The position numbers and the translations under genes are program-made. From Methanobacteriaceae archaeon (lineage in GTDB: Archaea > Methanobacteriota > Methanobacteria > Methanobacteriales > Methanobacteriaceae): a stretch of 33,095 nt of DNA. The notes beneath the pieces were generated by a model. It did no database searches and was not told the DNA's origin. It saw only the letters and a list, made by a program, of their open reading frames with translations. Location of the stretch: NCBI GenBank assembly GCA_023249725.1, contig JAHFBZ010000016.1:1-33095 (forward strand). The letters run 5' to 3'. The first letter of the stretch is position 1. Each line of letters opens with the position of its first letter. Shown here in pieces: positions 26,757 through 33,095 of the stretch.

Positions 26757-27884
26757 TTAATCCAGCCCTTTAGCCAAATCCTCGATTAAATCATCAACAT
26801 CTTCCAGCCCAATAGATAATCTAATAAGTTGGTCGGTGATTCCTGTTTTTAAACGGGCTTCAGGATCCATGGAAGAGTGGCTCATGGTTGCGGCATGTTC
26901 CACCAGGGAATCAGCACCACCTAAAGATTCAGCCAGTAAAAATAGATCCAGTTTATTTAAAAAGGTTTTTACATCTGATTTTAAATTAAAGGAAACTACC
27001 CCACCATAGCCTTGCATTTGTTTTTTAGCAATTTCATAGCCCTGATGTGATTCTAATCCTGGGAAATATACCTCATCTACAGCTGGATGATCAAATAAAA
27101 ACTCAGCAACCGCGATGGCACTCTTCTCATGCTGTTTCATTCTAACTGGAAGAGATTTAATTCCTCTTAAAACAAGCCAAGAGTCAAAGGGTGCAGCATT
27201 TGTTCCTAAACCATTTAATAGGAAGTGAATATCTTCTGCCAATTGTGGTGTGGTGGTGATAACCGCTCCCCCAATAACATCGGAATGGCCATTCAAGTAC
27301 TTGGTAGTAGAGTGAACAACCAAATCAATACCAAAATCAATAGGTTTCAGAAAATAAGGAGTAGCAAAGGTATTGTCTGATACTGATAAAAGATCATGTT
27401 CTTTTGCAATTTTAGCAATCATTTCCAAATCAGTTATGTTTACTAATGGATTTGAAGGAGTTTCCACCCATATTAACTTAGTATTAGGTTTAATAGCATC
27501 AATTATGGCTTCTTCATCATTTAGTTTCATGAATGTGGTTTCAATACCAAATTTAGACATTATTTCATCAAAAAGACGATATGTTCCACCATATATATCA
27601 TCAGAAGCAATTACATGATCTCCTGATTTTAAAAGATGGAGAGTTGTGGATATGGCAGACATTCCACTGGAAAATGTAAATCCTGCGTTTCCTCCTTCCA
27701 ATGCGGCTAAAGCATCTTCGAGAGCACTTCTAGTTGGATTACTGGTTCTTGAGTAATCATGCTCTTTAGGTTGGTTATAATCATCAAATACAAAGGTAGA
27801 TGTCTGATAAATAGGAGTTGTTACAGCTCCAGTTGTTGGATCAGGTTTTCTACCAGCATGTACTGATTTTGTAGAAAATTTCAT
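26757..27884 (-). CDS. Cystathionine gamma-synthase/gamma-lyase family PLP enzyme
   Basis: A 375-residue PLP enzyme of the Cys/Met family, near the usual ~380. The N-terminus is STKSVHAGRKPDPTTGAV. The loop YSRTSNPTRSALE (residues 44-56) supplies phosphate and PLP contacts, the aspartate is in VSDNTFATPYF, the PLP lysine is K195 in HSTTKYLNGHSD, and SLGGADSLVEHAATMSH and GLEDVDDLIEDL are C-terminal family motifs. It could join O-acetylhomoserine (or another activated homoserine) with cysteine, or run the reverse way and make cysteine from cystathionine; motifs do not separate these. An AGGAG precedes the ATG. With metX/metY it gives the cell routes between homocysteine and cysteine. The promoter carries the shared palindrome. 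Confidence 0.9.
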   Translation of the reverse strand: MKFSTKSVHAGRKPDPTTGAVTTPIYQTSTFVFDDYNQPKEHDYSRTSNPTRSALEDALAALEGGNAGFTFSSGMSAISTTLHLLKSGDHVIASDDIYGGTYRLFDEIMSKFGIETTFMKLNDEEAIIDAIKPNTKLIWVETPSNPLVNITDLEMIAKIAKEHDLLSVSDNTFATPYFLKPIDFGIDLVVHSTTKYLNGHSDVIGGAVITTTPQLAEDIHFLLNGLGTNAAPFDSWLVLRGIKSLPVRMKQHEKSAIAVAEFLFDHPAVDEVYFPGLESHQGYEIAKKQMQGYGGVVSFNLKSDVKTFLNKLDLFLLAESLGGADSLVEHAATMSHSSMDPEARLKTGITDQLIRLSIGLEDVDDLIEDLAKGLD

Positions 27885-27999
27885 TTTTCATAGCTCCTAA
27901 GTCAATTTATATAGAATTTTTAAGCTTAACATATAATCAGGTAATTTTTAAGTCTTTAATTAAATGGAAATTTAATTATAGGAATGTATCCTCAAAGTT

Positions 28000-28030
28000 T
28001 ACAATAGTTATATAACAATAGTTATATAAA
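28000..28030 (-). promoter_or_regulatory. Promoter of the cystathionine synthase/lyase gene with tandem operator
   Basis: ACAATAGTTATAT (28001-28013) and ATAACAATAGTTATAT (28012-28027) are two overlapping imperfect copies of the TAACAATTGTTA palindrome. On the minus strand TTTTATATAAC (about 28020-28031) is the likely TATA box, so the proximal copy covers the expected start site. The rest of the 300-base spacer down to 28184 on the other side of the gene is plain AT-rich DNA. Confidence 0.55.
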
Positions 28031-28183
28031 AGTTACTGTTTTTTGGATTAAATATAAATAAAAAATTTTAATTTTATAAATAATTTAAAAAAAAAGAATT
28101 TATAAAAATCTGAAAGAAAAATAAAAAAATAACAAAAGTAAAAATGATTTTAAATAAAAAGTATGGAAAATGAAAAAATTAAA

Positions 28184-28819
28184 CTAATTACGTGCCCGGG
28201 CAACTTTACGGGCAATAACCATTTCCCCTATAGCAATCAAACCGACAAAGAATTTTTCTAAACCACCAGTGGCCCAAATTGCTTCTCCAAAGGTAGCATC
28301 TTTAATATTTTTTTCATATTCTTGAGGTTTAATACGTTTACCAATTCTACGACGAGTAACAATAGCAGAAGCTTCCATTAGTTCGTCCCAGCTAACACCT
28401 TTCAATTCCTGTTCCATGGCCTCAAATATTTTGGAAACCTTAATTTCATAAAGCTGAGAAAGAGTTTCTACGATATCAAAAGATCTTACAACACCCATAA
28501 CTACATCATTATCATCAATAACTGGTATACTAACTAATTTGTGATGGGAAGTCTCCAGAACAGCCAATCGAGCAGGATCGTTTTCATGGACATGAACAAT
28601 ATCATCTTTGGGATGCATAATATCCGAAACAGTTTTTAAATTTTCTCTTAATCCTCTCGTAACATCCAGTGAAGTAATCCATCCCACTAAATGGTTTTCA
28701 CTATCAACCACAGGTGTAGTGAACTTTTTATGTTTTTCCATTTTAATAGAAACTTCTATCAAACCTTGATCAGGGGATACATCAATAAATTCCTTGTCCA
28801 TAATCTCCTTAACTTTCAT
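28184..28819 (-). CDS. CBS-domain protein
   Basis: A 211-residue protein. Residues 1-120 form two CBS domains (VKEIMDKEFIDVSPDQGL, TTPVVDSENHLVGWITSLDV and DIMHPKDDIVHVHENDPA, VSIPVIDDNDVVMGVVRS). The remaining ~90 residues are a conserved-looking helical tail (EAMEQELKGVSWDELME, RRIGKRIKPQEY, ATGGLEKFFVGLIAIGEMVI). CBS pairs bind adenosyl nucleotides and regulate partner proteins. Its ATG overlaps the end of the polyferredoxin gene by 11 bases, with GGAGAGGAT as ribosome site, so the two are translationally coupled and the partner is probably that electron carrier or its complex. Confidence 0.9.
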   Translation of the reverse strand: MKVKEIMDKEFIDVSPDQGLIEVSIKMEKHKKFTTPVVDSENHLVGWITSLDVTRGLRENLKTVSDIMHPKDDIVHVHENDPARLAVLETSHHKLVSIPVIDDNDVVMGVVRSFDIVETLSQLYEIKVSKIFEAMEQELKGVSWDELMEASAIVTRRRIGKRIKPQEYEKNIKDATFGEAIWATGGLEKFFVGLIAIGEMVIARKVARARN

Positions 28820-29573
28820 GGGCCATCCTCTCCAGTTTTAAAGCGTTTACTGGACATTTTGTCGAGCAAACATCACATAATATACATTTATCTTTATCAA
28901 GAACAACTTCGCCATCTTCTAATTTAATGGCCATTGTAGGGCAATTTTCTTCACAAATTAAACATTCCACACAAGTATCCTGGTCAATAAGTAATTCCTT
29001 GGTTACAATAACAGGTCCAATTTTCCTTTCCAAGTTTATGGCCTGTTGTGGACATACACTAGCACAAGAGCCACATCCCACACACAATTTTTTGTTTATC
29101 TCTGCCGGAAGCTCATTTTCTACCTTGATTGCTTGAGTGGGACATAACTTAACGCAGGTCCCACAGGAAGTACACTTTTCAGGTGATACTTCAATATTTT
29201 TCATGCGAATAACTCTATGAGGAATATTAATGCTTTCCAGCCTATATTCGATTTGATCATCAACAGCGGCTGTGGTTTTTAAAACATTAATACATCGTAC
29301 TGGACAGGTTTGAGCACATATTTCACATTTAACACAATTATTAAGTATTTTAGCAGGCTTTATGGTATTAGCCATTTCAATTGCATCAACAGGGCATTCT
29401 TGAGTACATAGATTGCAGCGGACACATCGGGGAGAAATATTAATGAATTTATCTGAAAGAGAACATTTCTCGATTTCAACCTCAAAATCCTCAACATACT
29501 CTTCTAAATCAGCTGATTTTAAGGCAACCTCTTTTTGCAGGTCTCCAACTTTCTTTTTAAAACTTATATCCAT
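28809..29573 (-). CDS. Polyferredoxin with six [4Fe-4S] cluster motifs
   Basis: A 254-residue electron carrier. After an N-terminal helical segment of about 45 residues come six CxxCxxCxxxCP motifs: CVRCNLCTQECP, CVKCEICAQTCP, CTSCGTCVKLCP, CVGCGSCASVCP, CVECLICEENCP and CILCDVCSTKCP. Six [4Fe-4S] clusters would form a wire. A six-cluster polyferredoxin is a known member of Eha hydrogenase operons, and a six-cluster homologue also occurs near the formyltransferase II gene of relatives; which one this is cannot be fixed here. The start ATG 29573 is preceded by AGAGGT; an in-frame TTG two codons upstream is less likely. It overlaps the CBS gene. Confidence 0.92.
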   Translation of the reverse strand: MDISFKKKVGDLQKEVALKSADLEEYVEDFEVEIEKCSLSDKFINISPRCVRCNLCTQECPVDAIEMANTIKPAKILNNCVKCEICAQTCPVRCINVLKTTAAVDDQIEYRLESINIPHRVIRMKNIEVSPEKCTSCGTCVKLCPTQAIKVENELPAEINKKLCVGCGSCASVCPQQAINLERKIGPVIVTKELLIDQDTCVECLICEENCPTMAIKLEDGEVVLDKDKCILCDVCSTKCPVNALKLERMAHES

Positions 29574-29770
29574 AATCAAACCTCTGGACTAAATAATTGC
29601 GAAATATTTTGTAATAGATAACTGTAAGGGATAATTATTATATTTAATTATAATTTAACTTAATTTTATTTATTAATATCCAATTTTAAATGAACTTAAA
29701 AATTCTTCTTGCTTAAACAAAATTATTTAATTCATTAATGTTTCAATTAAATATGCATAGTTTTAACTTA

Positions 29771-30784
29771 TTAATTCTTTTCATATTTTTCTAGGTCAAT
29801 GTTAGAAATTGAGGGTAGGCCATTAGTAGCTCCCGTACACTCCACACATTTTGAGGCCACCAAATTTCCAAATTCACAGGACTTTTCCAGTGAAAAATCA
29901 TTAATTTTAGCATATAAATAGCCAGCATTAAATGAATCTCCAGCACCAGTAGTATCAATACATTTCACGTCAAAACAGGGCACAAAAACCTCTTGAGATC
30001 CATTAAAGGCAAAAGATCCTTTATCTCCCATTTTAACCACTATGGTATCAATGCCCATATCCATAAAAATATCAAATGATCTTATTAAATTAGATTTATC
30101 ATTAGACTCTTTATCAAGATTAGATAATAAATCAAAGTTATTTAAATTAGATTTAATGTTAGAATCATTTTCACTGGCCAATATTATCTTTAATTCTGCT
30201 TCATTAATAAGCAAAATATCAGTTCGATTTAAAATCTTTTTTAAAGCATTAAATCCTTTTTCAGCATAGATTCTACCTGGATCAAAGCTTACCATAACTT
30301 CATCTGGAATCTGGGACAATAAATCTTCCTGAGCATTAAAAGAATTCCCAACAAATGAACTTAAATGAATAATTTTACTTTTAGAAACATAATCAACATC
30401 TATTTGATCAATGGTTATTTCATCATTAATTCCGGGCTCAACATATAGTGCTCGGTCACCTTTTTTATCTACAAAACCCATGACCCGGCCACTTCTACCT
30501 TTTGGTGAGATAATAATGCTATTTACATCAACACCTTCCTGGATTAAATTTTGATAAAGTAAATCGCCCTCACGATCAGAAGCTAATTTACCAACAAAAC
30601 CTGTTTTAAGGCCTAAACGTGAAGCTCCTATAATTGTATTAGCAGCAGAACCACCACAAGACTCCTGGAATCCATGGATAAAGCTCTCTTCATCAGAGCC
30701 GGCGATTTTATCCACCATATGGAGTTGGTCCATATTAAGGGCACCAAAGCCAATAATATCCATTTGATCGTTTTTATTTGTCAT
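29771..30784 (-). CDS. PfkB-family carbohydrate/nucleoside kinase
   Basis: A 337-residue sugar or nucleoside kinase of the ribokinase/PfkB family. The first PfkB signature is seen in ESCGGSAANTIIGASRLGLK (residues about 40-59), and the second, with catalytic aspartate and anion hole, in DTTGAGDSFNAGYLYA (about 285-300). It should phosphorylate a hydroxymethyl group with ATP. The archaeal branch includes broad nucleoside kinases (MJ0406 type); the substrate is not assigned. A relatively long insertion rich in Asn, Asp and Ser (about 205-235) is unusual. It lies between the formyltransferase and the polyferredoxin on the same strand. M8 (MDIIGFGA) is an alternative start. Confidence 0.88.
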   Translation of the reverse strand: MTNKNDQMDIIGFGALNMDQLHMVDKIAGSDEESFIHGFQESCGGSAANTIIGASRLGLKTGFVGKLASDREGDLLYQNLIQEGVDVNSIIISPKGRSGRVMGFVDKKGDRALYVEPGINDEITIDQIDVDYVSKSKIIHLSSFVGNSFNAQEDLLSQIPDEVMVSFDPGRIYAEKGFNALKKILNRTDILLINEAELKIILASENDSNIKSNLNNFDLLSNLDKESNDKSNLIRSFDIFMDMGIDTIVVKMGDKGSFAFNGSQEVFVPCFDVKCIDTTGAGDSFNAGYLYAKINDFSLEKSCEFGNLVASKCVECTGATNGLPSISNIDLEKYEKN

Positions 30785-30931
30785 AATTGTCTTTTAATAG
30801 TTTAAATTTCTTAAACAAAGATTTAATCTATTTTAATAGCTTTAATGATTTAATTTAATGATTTAATTTACAAATTGATTTATTATGAATGATTTATGAA
30901 ATTGATCTTTTTAATGAATATAAATGATAAA

Positions 30932-31822
30932 CTAAAAAAGATCTTTTAAATGAAGATTATATTTACCTAATTGGCCATTATAATTGCCTGCAGAGATTTT
31001 AGTAACACCATCTACTTCACAGGCCGCTTCAATACCTACTTTCATGGCTTTTTTTACACTTTCCATGTCCAGCCCATTAATAACTATTTCTGGAATGAAA
31101 TTTGCATTTTCAGGTACTAAAGACTGTTCTTTGAGTTTGGACCTTAGTGAAGGACAATAAGGATGATTAGTTGTAGGTCCGATCCAGGGATAATTAGTTT
31201 CAGGTTTAGAAGCTGCTGAACAAATATCAAATGGTGTTATAACTCCTTCAACTTCTTTAATAGCCTCCAATGCCCTTTGGCCAGCTTCAATTACTGATTC
31301 TCTGGTCTGACACATATACCAAAAATTGGCACCCATGAAACCTGTTTTATATCCTAATTTACTCTCAATTTTAAAATCAGGAATAGCAATAGGAACTATA
31401 ATCATATTACGACCATATAATTCTTCTTCCCATTCATATCCATCCCCACAGTGGCCTACTTGTTTCATCATGCCTATGAAACCATCGGCATCATGCGTGG
31501 CATTAAACATAGAAGTAAATGGTTTTACCAGTATATCTTGGCGAATTCTATAGGATAATTCTACTTCAAATTTCTCCATATCATTTAATCCAAACCAGAA
31601 TTGTAATATGGCACCATTTCTACCATCAGGAGTTTTAGTGGAATCAATGAAGGATTCTAAACCACCTTCAACTCTTCCAATCACTGCACCTGGAGTGGAG
31701 GTTGCGTCATAGGCAGCTCTTTCAATGATTTGATCATTATACCCAGTTATAATGGCCCTTACGCAAGTTCCATCGAAAATCTCGCAGTAAGTATCTTCAA
31801 TTTCTATTCCATTAATTTCCAT
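30932..31822 (-). CDS. ftr: Formylmethanofuran:tetrahydromethanopterin N-formyltransferase
   Basis: A 296-residue enzyme of the methanogenesis pathway that moves the formyl group from methanofuran to tetrahydromethanopterin, in the cytoplasm as a homotetramer. Full-length family match by eye: N-terminus [17 protein letters not shown], then [68 protein letters not shown], and a C-terminus rich in family residues ([20 protein letters not shown]). Sizes in relatives are 296-298. A GGGGAG ribosome site precedes the ATG. Its position beside an EhaR-like gene and polyferredoxins suggests it is the second isozyme (Ftr II) linked to eha in Methanobacteriales; another copy probably exists elsewhere. 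Confidence 0.95.
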   Translation of the reverse strand: MEINGIEIEDTYCEIFDGTCVRAIITGYNDQIIERAAYDATSTPGAVIGRVEGGLESFIDSTKTPDGRNGAILQFWFGLNDMEKFEVELSYRIRQDILVKPFTSMFNATHDADGFIGMMKQVGHCGDGYEWEEELYGRNMIIVPIAIPDFKIESKLGYKTGFMGANFWYMCQTRESVIEAGQRALEAIKEVEGVITPFDICSAASKPETNYPWIGPTTNHPYCPSLRSKLKEQSLVPENANFIPEIVINGLDMESVKKAMKVGIEAACEVDGVTKISAGNYNGQLGKYNLHLKDLF

Positions 31823-31891
31823 TAATTTAACTCCCCATCATCTAAAATATTCAATAAATCCCTAATTTCAATACATTATAATAAAATTTCA

Positions 31892-32926
31892 TTATCCTAA
31901 TCCACCAATAGATTCTCCTCTAAGTTCTTTTCGACATATTAAACTTTTTTTGATGAGTTCTTCCCGGTTTTCATCATTAATTAATTCAATTATAGGTAAA
32001 TCGGAGCCAAATATTTCTTTAAATTGTTCCAAAAGCTGGAAACTTACCCTGAAGTTGGCCAATGCTCGTTGAGGATCTATGACATAGCCTTCCACGAATC
32101 TTTTTACATAATCACTATTGAATTTAGAATGTAAATCAATTAATATTGATGTGGCCATGGTATTTTTGGATATTATAGCAATATCTGCAGCATTGATGGC
32201 ATATTCATTACCATTAAATGAAACTGAAACTCCATGATTCTCCTTTGCAAATTTTAATGGCTCCACATCAGTAATGCTGTCGCCAACATACATGACACTA
32301 TCTGTGGAGGCATCATTCTTTTTTATAATATCCTCAACTGCCAGTTTTTTCCCTCCTCCACCTACAGTTTTTACATCACACAGTATTTTGCCAATTTCCA
32401 TTTGGGGGAGCTCTTCAAAGAAGATTTTATCCATGGTTTCAAAATCAGCACCATTAACTATTAGGTCCTTGATTTCCATCAATCTTTGCTTTTCCGTAGG
32501 TAAAAGAGCATGTTTGTCTAAGTCAGCTTGAGTAAAATATGTATTTTCAAAGGAGAATCCAGTTAAATCACAAAGTGCATTAATATACTGGCCATAACTA
32601 GTGCTTACTATGAATGAAGGCATGGTAGATTCAACATAAGCCATGGTTTCAGTAGCACCAGGAACCATCATGACATTTTCTCGAGAAAAATCAATGATTT
32701 TTTGGTTATCCACCCCATATGCTTTTAAAAAAGGAATAATCAATTTAAGAGTATCACCCGCATTATAACCTGGCCTTTTAACTTCTTCTACCATCACATC
32801 ATCATAATGGCTAACTTCTGAGAAGAATTTTTCTCCATCAGGGATGAAATGGCCTGCTAATTCAAATGCATTGTCATTAACAGACAAAGGTCCTTCACAA
32901 TCAGTAATAAATATTTTTTTTGGCAA
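31892..32926 (-). CDS. ehaR: HAD-superfamily protein, probable energy-converting hydrogenase A subunit R
   Basis: A 344-residue archaeal HAD-fold protein. Motif I is FITDCEGPLS (D9-C10-E11, DxE instead of the usual DxD of phosphatases), motif II lies in SFIVSTSYGQY, a Lys is in KKLAVEDIIKK, and motif IV is MYVGDSITDVEP. A long helical cap is inserted after motif I. The family (archaeal COG4030 type) is encoded in eha operons, where its role is unknown. An ATG at 32941 opens the frame, but it precedes GGAGGAGG, a ribosome site, so TTG 32926 (MPKKIFITD) is the likely start. It lies between a polyferredoxin and ftr on the minus strand. The ehaR name rests on similarity and context. Confidence 0.78.
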   Translation of the reverse strand: MPKKIFITDCEGPLSVNDNAFELAGHFIPDGEKFFSEVSHYDDVMVEEVKRPGYNAGDTLKLIIPFLKAYGVDNQKIIDFSRENVMMVPGATETMAYVESTMPSFIVSTSYGQYINALCDLTGFSFENTYFTQADLDKHALLPTEKQRLMEIKDLIVNGADFETMDKIFFEELPQMEIGKILCDVKTVGGGGKKLAVEDIIKKNDASTDSVMYVGDSITDVEPLKFAKENHGVSVSFNGNEYAINAADIAIISKNTMATSILIDLHSKFNSDYVKRFVEGYVIDPQRALANFRVSFQLLEQFKEIFGSDLPIIELINDENREELIKKSLICRKELRGESIGGLG

Positions 32927-33043
32927 AGTGCCTCCTCCCATTAAATATTATAAATATAAAATTTCTGATAAATTAAAATGTAATTCAATTAAAATGTTAA
33001 TTTAAAATTAAAGATTTTAAATTCAATTAACATTAAATAATAT

Positions 33044-33095
33044 TTAATCCTTTACACTAACTTTAATTGAATTTACAGGACATAGAGACTGACAT
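33044..33095 (-). CDS. C-terminus of a polyferredoxin (partial)
   Basis: The minus strand entering from the right edge reads CQSLCPVNSIKVSVKD and stops at 33044-33046. CxxxCPV followed by a hydrophobic/basic strand is the end of a [4Fe-4S] ferredoxin motif. It lies about 120 bases upstream of the EhaR-like gene, where a large polyferredoxin (EhaQ type) is expected in eha operons. Confidence 0.75.
   Translation of the reverse strand, partial: CQSLCPVNSIKVSVKD

Noticed and set aside
30838-30872. Tandem TTTAATGATTTAA units between ftr and the PfkB gene
   Set aside because: Only two copies of low-complexity AT-rich sequence; there is no inverted symmetry or promoter placement to support a site.

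Overview
The window is a stretch of AT-rich archaeal chromosome, most likely from a mesophilic Methanobacterium-like methanogen (order Methanobacteriales). The evidence is a formylmethanofuran:tetrahydromethanopterin formyltransferase, iron-sulfur polyferredoxins, a HAD protein of the type found with energy-converting hydrogenase A (Eha), a THUMP/PP-loop ThiI without a rhodanese domain, archaeal TATA boxes and GGTGAT/GGAGG-type ribosome binding sites. Organism identity is inferred from gene content only.

Layout. Positions 1-2.9 kb hold the end of a membrane protein gene, a DJ-1/PfpI-family protein and a CrtC/AttH-type lipocalin-fold protein. Positions 2.9-11.0 kb form an accessory, defence-like island: a GNAT acetyltransferase between two copies of a ~38-bp repeat; a three-gene ABC three-component (ABC-3C) conflict system (nuclease-like effector, middle component, DUF3732 ATPase) joined by two ATGA overlaps; a divergent two-helix membrane protein; a frameshifted remnant of the 3' end of cysS; and a SNIPE-like membrane nuclease gene (TM segment, repeated coiled coil, DUF4041, GIY-YIG) split by one in-frame amber codon. 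The real cysS ends at 11056, so the SNIPE-like gene lies between two cysS 3' ends, as expected for DNA inserted or recombined at that point.

Positions 11.0-28.0 kb are rich in sulfur metabolism: cysS with tRNA-Cys, O-acetylhomoserine sulfhydrylase, homoserine O-acetyltransferase fused to CBS domains, NifS and NifU, MOSC, Thi4, ThiI, a ThiS/MoaD-like ubiquitin fold protein and a cystathionine gamma-synthase/lyase. Among them are a degenerate receiver protein, a VOC protein, an Lrp/AsnC regulator, a PRC/MgtE_N/CBS protein followed by an NRAMP-type transporter, a CDP-alcohol phosphatidyltransferase and a zinc-ribbon protein. A palindrome around TAACAATTGTTA recurs at the predicted start sites of three sulfur genes (13.0, 26.5 and 27.9 kb), which points to a shared, apparently uncharacterised regulator. 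A second inverted repeat (TTCGT...ACGAA) sits at the promoters of the zinc-ribbon and MOSC genes.

Positions 28.2-33.1 kb, all on the minus strand, look like the distal end of an eha gene cluster: a polyferredoxin C-terminus, an EhaR-like HAD protein, formyltransferase, PfkB-family kinase, a six-cluster polyferredoxin and a CBS protein.

The strongest leads are the ABC-3C operon, the amber-split SNIPE-like gene with its cysS-tail duplication, and the sulfur-gene palindrome. Family names come from motifs recognised by eye; no database search was run.
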